Source: DASSJM01 sp036280655 (GTDB taxonomy: Bacteria; Actinomycetota; UBA4738; HRBIN12). From it: a stretch of 64,000 bases of DNA. How positions within the stretch are numbered: position 1 is the stretch's first letter; each line of letters opens with the position of its first letter. The stretch is from assembly GCA_036280655.1 (NCBI GenBank), contig DASUQI010000003.1, positions 1 through 64,000 on the forward strand, read 5' to 3'. Both the position numbers and the translations under genes were made by a program. Shown one piece after another: positions 16,221-23,410 of this stretch. The notes under the pieces are model-generated. The model saw nothing but the letters and a program-made list of their open reading frames with translations, had not been told where the DNA came from and made no database searches.

Positions 16221-16901
16221 ATGGGTCTCAGATCGAGGTCCCCCGGACGTGTCCTCACGGCCGTGATGGCGGTCCTCACCGTCGGCCTCATGGGCTTGGG
16301 GGCGGCGTCGCTCGCCACGGCCTCGCCGCATGCGGCCGTGGGAGTCCACGATGCCGCCAAGGTCGGCAAGCGGGAGCTCCACGACGGGATGCGCCGACTC
16401 TGGGTGGACCACGTGACGTGGACGCGACTGTTCATCGTGAGCTTCGTCGCCGACCTCCCCGACCTGCAGGCAACGACGGACCGGTTGCTGCAGAACCAGG
16501 TCGACATCGGCGACGCGATCAAGCCGTTCTACGGGAAGGCGGCCGGCAACCAGCTCACGGGCCTGCTCACGGATCACATCCTGACGGCCGCGGAGCTGCT
16601 CGGAGCGGCCAAGGCCAACGACCAGACGGCGTTCGAGGAGGCGAAGACCGACTGGTACGCCAACGCGCGCGCGATCGCGAGGTTCCTCCACGACGCGAAC
16701 CCGGATCACTGGCGGCTGGCCGACCTGCGCACGATGATGAAGGAGCACCTCGACCTGACCCTGCAGGAGGCGGCCCAACAGCTCGGCGGTGACTACGCGG
16801 CCAGCGTTGCCACCTACGACGAGGTCGAGACCGAGATCCTGCACATGGCCGACATGCTGTCTGCCGGGATCGTCGCGCAGTTCCCGTCCGCGTTCCGGTG
16901 A
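16221..16901 (+). CDS. Exported helical protein of unknown function
   Basis: A 226-aa protein with a signal peptide or N-terminal anchor (VLTAVMAVLTVGLMGLGAASLATA) and an all-helical remainder. It has the recurring pattern LWVDHVTWTRLFIVSFVADL, RLLQNQVDIGDAIKPFYG, LLTDHILTAAELLGAAK, WYANARAIARFLHDANP, and a closing IVAQFPSAFR. I know this family from bacilli and actinobacteria as an uncharacterised protein that databases often misname as acetylglutamate kinase; there is no kinase motif here. An extracytoplasmic bundle that may bind metal or heme through its His/Trp-rich WxDHVxWTR segment is speculation. It has a strong AAAGGAGGAG ribosome site. Confidence 0.75.
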   Translation: MGLRSRSPGRVLTAVMAVLTVGLMGLGAASLATASPHAAVGVHDAAKVGKRELHDGMRRLWVDHVTWTRLFIVSFVADLPDLQATTDRLLQNQVDIGDAIKPFYGKAAGNQLTGLLTDHILTAAELLGAAKANDQTAFEEAKTDWYANARAIARFLHDANPDHWRLADLRTMMKEHLDLTLQEAAQQLGGDYAASVATYDEVETEILHMADMLSAGIVAQFPSAFR

Positions 16902-16960
16902 TCCACGCCGTCGACCCGGCGGCCGGGAGGCCGCCGGTCGACCCCGAGGAGGTTGTCGAG

Positions 16961-17389
16961 ATGGAACTCCGATCAGGCTCGCAGCGGCCGGTGGTCCACG
17001 ACGCTCGCACCCCGGGTCTGCTCCCGGCCGCCGCGTCGATCGGGGCCGGCGTCATCCACGCGCTCGTCGTGCCGGAGCATCTCGAGGAGTGGTGGCTCTT
17101 CGGCGCGTTCTTCGTCCTGTGCGCGGCCTTCCAGATGGCGTGGGGGGTCGCGTGGATCGTCGCTCCCTCGACGGGTCTCGCCCGGGTCGCGATCGTCGGC
17201 AACGGAGCCATGGTGGCCGTCTGGGCCGCGTCGAGGTCGGCCGGTCTCCCCATCGGACCCGAACCGTGGATCGCGGAATCGATCGGATCCCTCGACCTCC
17301 TCGCTACCGGCCTCGAACTCTTCATCGTGGTCGCCGCGGCGCACGCGCTCCGGGCGGCCGCGGCACGACGGCACGCCGATCCGGTCTGA
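16961..17389 (+). CDS. Small integral membrane protein
   Basis: A 142-aa protein with about four transmembrane helices (LLPAAASIGAGVIHALVV; WWLFGAFFVLCAAFQMAWGVAWIV; VAIVGNGAMVAVWAAS; LLATGLELFIVVAAAHAL). The ATG at 16961 is chosen because GAGGAGG stands 8 nt upstream; an in-frame GTG overlapping the previous stop would add 21 hydrophilic residues. It follows the exported helical protein closely and is likely cotranscribed. I do not recognise a functional family. Confidence 0.65.
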   Translation: MELRSGSQRPVVHDARTPGLLPAAASIGAGVIHALVVPEHLEEWWLFGAFFVLCAAFQMAWGVAWIVAPSTGLARVAIVGNGAMVAVWAASRSAGLPIGPEPWIAESIGSLDLLATGLELFIVVAAAHALRAAAARRHADPV

Positions 17390-17448
17390 CGGCGCTCCGC
17401 ACGACCGCCGTCGCACGCCTCGGGCGTGCACGGCCGGCGCGGTCGGGG

Positions 17449-17454
17449 CAAGAT
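17449..17454 (+). promoter_or_regulatory. -10 box of the NIL-domain gene
   Basis: CAAGAT ends 6 nt before the GTG at 17461 with no Shine-Dalgarno, predicting a leaderless mRNA. Confidence 0.45.
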
Positions 17455-17460
17455 GCCTCC

Positions 17461-17688
17461 GTGGCCACCGCGAAGCTCCATCTCGCGTTCCCCGAGCAGC
17501 TGGCGACCGTGCCGGTGATCCACCGTCTCGGCTCTGAGTTCCGCCTGGTGACGAACATCCATCGCGCCAACCTCGGCGAGGGCGGCGGCTGGATCATCCT
17601 CGAGGTCGAGGGCGACGACGAGCGGATCGGCGAGGCGATCGGATGGCTCGTCGGGCAGGGGCTCCAGGTCGATCGGATCGAGGAGTGA
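17461..17688 (+). CDS. Free-standing NIL (ACT-like) domain protein
   Basis: A 75-aa protein consisting only of a NIL domain: KLHLAFPEQLATVPVIHRLG, FRLVTNIHRANLGEGGGWIILEVEGDDERIGEAIGWLVGQGL. NIL domains bind methionine or other small molecules at the C-terminus of MetN and in NIL-ferredoxins. A stand-alone copy is presumably a small ligand-sensing or dimerisation module. The next gene overlaps its stop (GTGA) and is translationally coupled, so a shared function with the thioesterase is possible. Confidence 0.75.
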   Translation: MATAKLHLAFPEQLATVPVIHRLGSEFRLVTNIHRANLGEGGGWIILEVEGDDERIGEAIGWLVGQGLQVDRIEE

Positions 17689-18089
17689 GCGAGCTCGAGA
17701 AGCGGATCGAGATCCGCTGGCGCGACGTCGACGCGTACCGCCACGTGAACAACGCCGTGTACCTCACGTACCTCGAGGAGGCCCGCGACGCGTGGGTCGA
17801 GAAGGTGCTGGGTGCGGTCTCCGAGAACACGTGGGACTTCGTGCTCGCGCGCGTCGCGATCGACTACGAGGCCGAGCTCAGGCTCGACGACGGGGCCGTC
17901 GTGGTCGCGTGCCGGCTCGAGTCGATCGGGCGGTCGAGCGTTCGGACGGTCGAGGAGGTCCGCAAGGAGGACGGCACGGTTTCGGCGAAGGCGTCCGCGG
18001 TCGTGGTGGCCCGCGACCCGGGGTCGGGCCGCGCGAGGCCGCTCACCGTCGCCGAACGCGAAGCGCTCGAGGGCGAGCTCGACGCCTGA
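17685..18089 (+). CDS. 4-hydroxybenzoyl-CoA-thioesterase-fold acyl-CoA thioesterase
   Basis: A 134-aa hotdog-fold thioesterase. The N-terminal IEIRWRDVDAYRHVNNAVYLTYLEEAR contains the 4HBT/YbgC active-site region, with the catalytic Asp in the WRDVDAYRHVNN loop. It hydrolyses a CoA or ACP thioester in the cytoplasm. The GTG overlaps the NIL gene stop. It may belong to the CoA-ester metabolism encoded upstream, but nothing in the sequence fixes the acyl group. Confidence 0.88.
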   Translation: MSELEKRIEIRWRDVDAYRHVNNAVYLTYLEEARDAWVEKVLGAVSENTWDFVLARVAIDYEAELRLDDGAVVVACRLESIGRSSVRTVEEVRKEDGTVSAKASAVVVARDPGSGRARPLTVAEREALEGELDA

Positions 18090-18098
18090 ATCAGGCCG

Positions 18099-19355
18099 CT
18101 AGGACCCCATGATGTGCCGGCCGTGCTTGAAGTGGTCCTGGTACCAGGTGCCCGTCACGTAGGTGAACGTCACGCCGGCGTTGCTGCTCCCCGAGTCGAT
18201 CGACCATCCGTTGCCCACGTACGTGTTGACGTGGTCGACGCGCCCGTCGCCGTCGCCGTCGTAGAACATCAGGTCGCCCGCGCGGAGATCCTTGAACGAG
18301 ACCTTCTTGCCGACCGCCGCCATCGTCGCCGAGGTGCGTTCCGGCAACGACCAGCCCGCGTAGGGACGAGGCGGCGTGTTGTCCCACCCGGAGACCGACG
18401 CCTTCATCACCCACCACGTCACCCCGGAGCAGTCGAAACCGCCGACCGGCTGGGAGCCGCAGCAGTAGCCGGTCGACGTGGGCTCGTTCCACTCGCCGCC
18501 CCAGACGTACGGGTACCCCACGTAGTCGGCCGCGAACTCGACGACGGCCTGCAGCTTCGGCCCCAGGTTCGGCAGCTCCATCGTCGCGTACGGGGCGAGC
18601 GAGTCGCGCACCCACGAGGGCGCCGTCGCGGCCCGGTAGAGCGACCAGGCCACCTCGGCCCGCGGGAGCGGCGAGTCGGCGCCGACGTCGAGCGACTCGT
18701 CGCCGTGGTTGTAGCGCAGGCCGAGACGCATCCCGAGCAGCAGCGTGCCGAACCCCGGGGGGGTGTCGATCTGGGTGCCGTCCCTGAGGTGGAGCGCCTC
18801 GGCGCCGGCGGCGAGGTCGCCGAGCCCGAGCGCGAGCACCAGCGCGCGGTGCACGTCGCGTGTCGTCACGGGCTCGGTCGGACGGAAGGCGCCCGACCCG
18901 TCGACCGTCAGCCAGCCCGAGGACACGGCGACGTTCGCCGACTCGTAGAACTTGTCGTCCGAGGCGAGGTCGGGGAACTGCAGGTTCGGATCCTGAGGGA
19001 GCCACGCGCCGAACGCCCGGATGATCGCCCGCGCGAACAGCTGCCGGCTCTCGAGCCGCTTCGGCCGGAACGGATAGCTGCCGTCCTCGTTCGCCTTGAA
19101 GTCGAGCATCCAGTCGTTCGATGCGGCGACGTAGTCGATCGCGTTCTTCGCCCAGTGCCCTTTGGGAACGTCGGACCACGTCGCGCCGTTCACCGCGAAC
19201 ACCCCGTCCAGCGACCAGGTCTCGGGTCCGGAGCCGCGCTCGCCGGCCTTCATCGCGTCCCGCCGGGCAGGCGCGGATGCTGCGGCCTCGGGGATCACGA
19301 GGCACGCGAGGACGAACGCGACGGCGACGCAGCGCCGCAGGGGCCGTGCGGGCAT
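18099..19355 (-). CDS. Secreted cell-wall hydrolase: SLH-like repeats plus NlpC/P60 domain
   Basis: A 418-aa exported protein. A signal peptide (about residues 1-27) is followed by two or three S-layer-homology-like repeats (WSDVPKGHWAKNAIDYV at 60-76; FPDLASDDKFYESANVAVSSGWL at 127-149). A C-terminal NlpC/P60 peptidase follows, with Cys309 in GGFDCSG, His375 in DHVNTYVG and the preceding DLMFYDGDGDGRVDH strand. It presumably anchors to the envelope and cleaves peptidoglycan stem peptides. The order SLH then NlpC/P60 is typical of deep actinobacteria and firmicutes. No operon partner is evident. Confidence 0.85.
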   Translation of the reverse strand: MPARPLRRCVAVAFVLACLVIPEAAASAPARRDAMKAGERGSGPETWSLDGVFAVNGATWSDVPKGHWAKNAIDYVAASNDWMLDFKANEDGSYPFRPKRLESRQLFARAIIRAFGAWLPQDPNLQFPDLASDDKFYESANVAVSSGWLTVDGSGAFRPTEPVTTRDVHRALVLALGLGDLAAGAEALHLRDGTQIDTPPGFGTLLLGMRLGLRYNHGDESLDVGADSPLPRAEVAWSLYRAATAPSWVRDSLAPYATMELPNLGPKLQAVVEFAADYVGYPYVWGGEWNEPTSTGYCCGSQPVGGFDCSGVTWWVMKASVSGWDNTPPRPYAGWSLPERTSATMAAVGKKVSFKDLRAGDLMFYDGDGDGRVDHVNTYVGNGWSIDSGSSNAGVTFTYVTGTWYQDHFKHGRHIMGS

Positions 19356-19436
19356 ACCCGGCTACCCTCGGCGCTCGACTGATGCGTCTCAAGTCGGTCG
19401 TTCGGGGGATGCGGGCCCGCGGAACGGGGTGTGCGC

Positions 19437-19442
19437 TAGCCT
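19437..19442 (+). promoter_or_regulatory. -10 box of the 69-aa protein gene
   Basis: TAGCCT ends exactly 6 nt before the GTG at 19449, predicting a leaderless mRNA starting at that codon. Confidence 0.5.
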
Positions 19443-19448
19443 GCGACC

Positions 19449-19658
19449 GTGCTCCGCGAGCGCGAGGCGATGGTCGTTGAGGTGAAGCCGTGGGACGTCC
19501 ACGGCGTCGGCTACGTGGACGTGACCGTCGTGTACCAGGACCGCGAGACCGAGACCGCAAGGCTCGGGCCCGAGAGCGTCCCGGACGAGCTGAAGGCCGG
19601 CGAGCGGGTGCTGGTCTACCGGGCCGTGAACATGATCGTCTCGATCGAGCGGGCCTGA
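19449..19658 (+). CDS. Small conserved protein, unknown function
   Basis: A 69-aa beta-rich protein (AMVVEVKPWDVHGVGYVDVTVVYQD, then VPDELKAGERVLVYRAVNMIVSIERA), probably a small OB- or SH3-like barrel. The GTG at 19449 is supported by the leaderless -10 box; an ATG at 19470 would give 62 aa. The next gene begins within its stop codon (TGATG), so the pair is translationally coupled. I do not recognise a named family. Confidence 0.6.
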   Translation: MLREREAMVVEVKPWDVHGVGYVDVTVVYQDRETETARLGPESVPDELKAGERVLVYRAVNMIVSIERA

Positions 19659-19858
19659 TGTTCGGCTGGACGTACCTAGATCGCGCGGGCGAGGAGGTCG
19701 GTCGCTCGCCGCGGTTCGACGACGCCGAGCGCGCCGAGGAGTGGATGGGGTCGTCCTGGCAGGAGTTGCTTGAGCGTGGCGTCGAGGCCGTGGTGCTCGT
19801 GGACAACGAGCACGAACGGGTCCTCTACCGGATGGGGCTCGGGGCGGACGAGGCCTGA
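19658..19858 (+). CDS. Small conserved protein, unknown function
   Basis: A 66-aa protein (FGWTYLDRAGEEVGRSPRFDDAERAEEWMGSSW, then GVEAVVLVDNEHERVLYRMGL). I have the impression of similar short Trp- and Glu-rich proteins in actinobacteria, without known function. It is coupled to the preceding gene by a TGATG overlap, so the two products may act together. It ends 4 nt from the convergent gene. Confidence 0.6.
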   Translation: MFGWTYLDRAGEEVGRSPRFDDAERAEEWMGSSWQELLERGVEAVVLVDNEHERVLYRMGLGADEA

Positions 19859-19862
19859 GTCC

Positions 19863-20390
19863 TCAGGCGGACGGTCCTTCGTCGCGGACCTTCTCCACCG
19901 TCCGGAGCGCCTCGCGCAGGTCGGCGAGCCACTCGTCCTGCTTCTCCGCGACCAGCCGAACGCACCAGGCGAGCGCGTGGCTGCGCGACCGTGCGACGCC
20001 GCCCTCGACGAGCGTGTCGAGCACCCGTCGCTCGGACATCCGGAGCCGCGTCATCGCGGGGACGCTCACGGTCGTGAACAGCTTGCGGACGTCGCCGCAC
20101 TCGGCGCCCCACGACACATGGCGGCCGAACCGATGCTGGGCCTCCTGGGCGATCCGCATCCGCCGCTCGCGCGTGTCCTCGCGGAACCCGTCGATCCGCG
20201 CCCCGCGCGCGGCGCCCACCGCGTCGGGCGTGGCGTCGCCGGGGAGCTCGGGGTCGGGGAGCGTCCCGACGACGAGGATCTCCTCGCGGTCGAAGGACAC
20301 CCCGGGGCCCCCGACGAACCAGTCGTCCGGCAGGCGCCCGGCGAACCAGCCGGTGAGCTCCTCCCGCGTCGGTGAAGGCTGTCCTCTCAT
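19863..20390 (-). CDS. Conserved protein with ribbon-helix-helix-like C-terminus; candidate autoregulator
   Basis: A 175-aa protein. Its C-terminal part (SERRVLDTLVEGGVARSRSHALAWCVRLV, about residues 117-145) has the strand-helix-helix look of RHH DNA-binding proteins, followed by a charged helix. The N-terminal part (LTGWFAGRLPDDWFVGGPGVSFDREEILVVGTL) is a separate small domain I cannot name. The ATG at 20390 sits 7 nt behind a -10 box, and a 12-bp palindrome lies inside its promoter spacer, consistent with autoregulation. The DNA-binding role is inferred. Confidence 0.6.
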   Translation of the reverse strand: MRGQPSPTREELTGWFAGRLPDDWFVGGPGVSFDREEILVVGTLPDPELPGDATPDAVGAARGARIDGFREDTRERRMRIAQEAQHRFGRHVSWGAECGDVRKLFTTVSVPAMTRLRMSERRVLDTLVEGGVARSRSHALAWCVRLVAEKQDEWLADLREALRTVEKVRDEGPSA

Positions 20391-20397
20391 CTCGGCG

Positions 20398-20426
20398 AGA
20401 ATTACATAATTACTAGTAATCGTCAA
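20398..20426 (-). promoter_or_regulatory. AT-rich promoter with palindromic operator in the spacer
   Basis: Minus-strand TTGACG, a 17-nt spacer and AATTCT, then 7 nt to the ATG. The spacer half next to the -35 is the perfect palindrome ATTACTAGTAAT (20409-20420), and a second near-palindrome AATTA-CA-TAATT adjoins it. The patch is strikingly AT-rich for this genome. Confidence 0.7.
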
Positions 20427-20517
20427 CCCCACCGGCCTGTTGCAGAGAGCTGGCGGGCCGTCGGCCGAGGTGTGGAAGGATGTGCCGGACCGGCGCCCGC
20501 CGGTGAACGGAGGCGTG

Positions 20518-21162
20518 ATGGGGGACACGGCAAGCACGGGAAGGGCGCCGGTCGGCGCGATCCTGGCGATCGCCGGCGGGGCGCTGCTCGGGATCGGCTC
20601 GTTCCTGGCCTGGGCGGAGGTCTCGGGCGGCGGAACGAGTGTGACGGCGAAGGGCATCGACGGATCTGACGGCTACATCACGCTTGGCACGGGGATCATC
20701 GCCGTGCTGGTCGGCATGCTGTTGCTCCGGCAGGCCAAGCGCGCGCTCGCGGTCCTGGCGATCGTGGCGGGGCTCGTGGGGGGCGGCGTCGCGGTCTACG
20801 ACGCGCTCACCGCGAAGGACAGCGTCCTCGACTCGGCGGCTGAGGAGCTCGCGCCCACGGTCGGGGCAACGCCCGAGCAGGTGCGCGTCCTACTCGACGA
20901 GGCGATCGACGCGGGACAGATCAGCATCTCGCTCAGCATCGGCATCTACGTGGTGATCGCGGGCGGGTTGCTGGTGCTCGTCGGCGGGATCCTGTCGCTG
21001 CGCGGGACCGAGGAGAAGCAGGAGGAGCCCGCGTCGGGGTGGGCGCCGTCGACCTCCGAGATGCCACCCGCCACGGCACCGTCGGCGCCGCCCGCGTCGG
21101 AGGCGAGCCCACCGGCCGCCACGCCGGCGCCCGCTCCACCCCCGTCCGAAGGCGGTCCGTAG
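20518..21162 (+). CDS. Membrane protein with Pro/Ala-rich tail, paralogue 1
   Basis: A 214-aa protein with about four transmembrane helices: LAIAGGALLGIGSFLAWAEV, a short GIDG loop, GTGIIAVLVGMLLL, LAVLAIVAGLVGGGVAVYDAL and IGIYVVIAGGLLVLVGGIL. An approximately 50-residue disordered Pro/Ala/Ser tail follows. The ATG has a GGAGG site 4 nt upstream. The next gene encodes a clear paralogue with the same FLAWAEVS and GIDG signatures, so the pair arose by tandem duplication. The topology resembles small DUF-type actinobacterial membrane proteins. Function is unknown. Confidence 0.65.
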   Translation: MGDTASTGRAPVGAILAIAGGALLGIGSFLAWAEVSGGGTSVTAKGIDGSDGYITLGTGIIAVLVGMLLLRQAKRALAVLAIVAGLVGGGVAVYDALTAKDSVLDSAAEELAPTVGATPEQVRVLLDEAIDAGQISISLSIGIYVVIAGGLLVLVGGILSLRGTEEKQEEPASGWAPSTSEMPPATAPSAPPASEASPPAATPAPAPPPSEGGP

Positions 21163-21167
21163 GGCCC

Positions 21168-21704
21168 ATGTCCGGGCGAACGACCCTCGCGGCCACGCTG
21201 GCCCTCGCCGGCGGCGTGGCCGCGGCGGTCGGTTCGTTCCTTGCCTGGGCCGAGGTCTCGGCCGGCCCGTTCACCGAACAGGCCAGGGGCATCGATGGCT
21301 GGGAGGGCAAGGTCACGTTGATCGCCGGCATCGTGATGGCGGCTGGCGCCGCCCGGGTCTTCCTGCAGCGTCCACGGGCCACATCGGGCCTCGCCATCCG
21401 TGGGGTGCTCGGAGGCGTCGTCACGCTCGGCGTCGCCGTGTACACCGCCGCCACGGCACGGGACCAGCTCCTCGACGCGGCCGAGACGCAACTCTCGCCC
21501 GGACAGGCCGAGCGCGCCCTGGACTCAGGGCTGCTCGAGCTGTCCCTCGCCTTCGGCCTGTTCGTCGTGATCGCCGGCGGGATCCAGGGCGTGCTCGGCG
21601 GCCTGCTCTCGATCGGGGCCGGCGAGGAAGCGGCGACGTCGGGCCGGGGACTGACCGGCTGGTCGGCGCCGCAGTCCGGCGACGATCCGGACCCACCACC
21701 GTGA
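21168..21704 (+). CDS. Membrane protein, paralogue 2
   Basis: A 178-aa four-helix membrane protein paralogous to its upstream neighbour: LALAGGVAAAVGSFLAWAEVSAG, ARGIDGWEGKVTLIAG, GVLGGVVTLGVAVYTAATARDQLLDAAE and LFVVIAGGIQGVLGGLLS. It has a shorter hydrophilic tail. It starts 5 nt after the neighbour's stop and its own stop overlaps the next start, so all three genes are probably one transcript. Conservation of the extracellular GIDG loop suggests a shared ligand or partner. Confidence 0.62.
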   Translation: MSGRTTLAATLALAGGVAAAVGSFLAWAEVSAGPFTEQARGIDGWEGKVTLIAGIVMAAGAARVFLQRPRATSGLAIRGVLGGVVTLGVAVYTAATARDQLLDAAETQLSPGQAERALDSGLLELSLAFGLFVVIAGGIQGVLGGLLSIGAGEEAATSGRGLTGWSAPQSGDDPDPPP

Positions 21705-22105
21705 ACCGCGCGGAGCATCGCCTCGACACGAGCGGCCGCCGGGTGGTCGACGTGACCGACCTCGTGGCCGACTTCTGCCTCGAGGACGGGCGCGACGGCC
21801 TGGTGCACGCGTTCGTGCCGCATGCGACCGCCGGCCTCGCGCTGATGGAGACGGGGTCGGGCTCCGAACGCGACCTCGAGGACCTGCTCGAGCGGCTCTT
21901 GCCCCGGGAGGACCGCTACGTCCATCGGCATGGCTCGACCGGCCACGGCGGCGATCACCTGCTCCCGGTGATCGTCTCGCCGTCGCTCTCGATGCCGGTC
22001 GAGGGGGGCAGGCTCCTCCTGGGGACGTGGCAGCACGTCGTCCTCGTCGACCCGAACCGCGAGAACGACGTGCGCCGGCTGCTGTTGACGTTCGTGCCGG
22101 CCTGA
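21701..22105 (+). CDS. YjbQ/UPF0047 family protein (secondary thiamine-phosphate-synthase type)
   Basis: A 134-aa UPF0047 protein with the diagnostic HRHGSTGHGGDHLLPVIVSPS and GGRLLLGTWQHVVLVDPN segments. The family forms metal-binding trimers and some members complement thiE mutants weakly. The GTG overlaps the stop of the membrane-protein gene. The usual length of about 135 residues is met. The biochemical activity of this family remains uncertain, so only the family is asserted. Confidence 0.9.
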   Translation: MNRAEHRLDTSGRRVVDVTDLVADFCLEDGRDGLVHAFVPHATAGLALMETGSGSERDLEDLLERLLPREDRYVHRHGSTGHGGDHLLPVIVSPSLSMPVEGGRLLLGTWQHVVLVDPNRENDVRRLLLTFVPA

Positions 22106-22113
22106 GCCGGCGG

Positions 22114-22479
22114 CTACAGGTACTGGCCGGGCTCGGGATCCTTGCCGTCGGGCGAGGAGGAGATCGCCTGCACGTCGCGTTCGCGGAGCAGGAGGCATTC
22201 GCGCCCCTGCAACTCGACCTCGAGACCGGCCTGCGGCAGGTAGAGGATCCGGTCGCCCGCCTTCGCCGAACGGACGTCCGGCCCGACGAGCAGGACCTCG
22301 CCCCAGACGCAGCGCTTCGGCGCGGGCATCGCAGTGGCCGGGATCACGAGGCCGCCCCTGGAGGTCCGCTCGCCGTTCTCGGGGTTCTCGACCACGATGC
22401 GGTCGCCGGTGAGCCGGACGTCGTCGGCGTCGGGCCCGCGTCGCTTGCGGGGCTTGGCCGTGGTCGGGCGCTTGGCCAT
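22114..22479 (-). CDS. GroES-like co-chaperonin family protein
   Basis: A 121-aa protein with the Cpn10 fold layout: GDRIVVENPENGERTSRGGLVIP (mobile-loop position), then WGEVLLVGPDVRSAKAGDRILYLPQAGLEVELQGRECLLLRERDVQAI. Compared with standard GroES it has a basic N-terminal extension (AKRPTTAKPRKRRGPDADD) and an acidic tail of about 15 residues. The usual GTEVK is replaced by GLEVEL. It is encoded alone and no CIRCE precedes it. It could be the partner of the solitary GroEL or a specialised paralogue. Confidence 0.75.
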   Translation of the reverse strand: MAKRPTTAKPRKRRGPDADDVRLTGDRIVVENPENGERTSRGGLVIPATAMPAPKRCVWGEVLLVGPDVRSAKAGDRILYLPQAGLEVELQGRECLLLRERDVQAISSSPDGKDPEPGQYL

Positions 22480-22546
22480 GCGTGCGATTCTCGCACGCGC
22501 CGGCCCGCCGTTCGTGCCGACCTTCGCCAGGTAGCATGCGTCGCCG

Positions 22547-23410
22547 ATGAGGGCATCCGAGGCGCTCGAACCATCCGTCGCGACGCTGAAGGCGTCGACC
22601 GCGATCGACCACTGGCAGCGCGACCGAGAGCGGATCGAGGCGGAGGACCTCCTGCAGCACGCGCTCGGCGTCGACGAGTACCGGCCGGATCTCGAGGTCC
22701 CGGCGGGCGCCCGGCGCCGGTTCGAGCGGATGATCGCGCGCCGCGCGGCCGGCGAGCCCGTCCAGCTGATCAAGGGCTACGCCGTCTTCCGCGGGCTCGA
22801 GATCCTGGCGAGCCCGGGTGTCTTCGTCCCGCGCGACTCGACCGAATACCTTGCGGAGCAAGCGGTTCGACGCCTCCGGAGGCGGCATGAACCCGTGGCC
22901 GTGGATCTCGCGACCGGCGGCGGGACGGTGGCGCTCGCGATCGCGAACGAGGTGCCGGGCGTCCGCGTGCACGGCACCGACATCTCCGCGACCGCGATCC
23001 GCATGGCGCGGAGGAACGCCGAGCGGCTGGACCTTGCAGCGGACTTCCACGTCGGCGACGTCTACGGCGGGTTGCCGAGGAGGCTCGCGGGCGCGGTCGA
23101 CGTCGTGACGCTGCACCCCCCGTACGTCGCCCTCGGGGAGATACGGGAGCTGCCGCAGGAGATCCGCCGGTTCGAGCCGGTCCACACGCTGACCGACAAG
23201 AGCCCGGACGGCCTGGGGTTGATCGGCCGCGCCACGGCCGGGGCGCCGGAGTGGCTGAAGGCGGGCGGCTGGCTGCTGATCGAGGTCAGTCCCGACCGGG
23301 CGCGGCCGACCGCGACGGTGATGCGCCGGGCCGGGTTCGCCGAGGTTCGGAGCACGGTCGACCGGGGGTTCAAGGTGACGCGCGTGCTCGTGGGACGGTG
23401 GCCGGGCTGA
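22547..23410 (+). CDS. PrmC/HemK-like SAM methyltransferase with altered NPPY motif
   Basis: A 287-aa class I methyltransferase. The N-terminal helical domain and GEPVQLIKGYAVFRGLEI, VFVPRDSTEYLAEQA resemble PrmC (glutamine methylation of release factors). SAM motif I is DLATGGG (120-126), motif II VHGTDIS. The catalytic N-P-P-Y is HPPY at 190-193, so the amide-recognising Asn is a His. That argues for a different substrate. A TAGCAT box lies 9 nt before the ATG. The following peptidase gene starts inside this one. Confidence 0.82.
   Translation: MRASEALEPSVATLKASTAIDHWQRDRERIEAEDLLQHALGVDEYRPDLEVPAGARRRFERMIARRAAGEPVQLIKGYAVFRGLEILASPGVFVPRDSTEYLAEQAVRRLRRRHEPVAVDLATGGGTVALAIANEVPGVRVHGTDISATAIRMARRNAERLDLAADFHVGDVYGGLPRRLAGAVDVVTLHPPYVALGEIRELPQEIRRFEPVHTLTDKSPDGLGLIGRATAGAPEWLKAGGWLLIEVSPDRARPTATVMRRAGFAEVRSTVDRGFKVTRVLVGRWPG

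Noticed and set aside
16221..16901. Annotation as acetylglutamate kinase, a name often attached to this family.
   Set aside because: The protein is an exported all-helical chain with no amino-acid-kinase glycine loops. The name is a propagated error.
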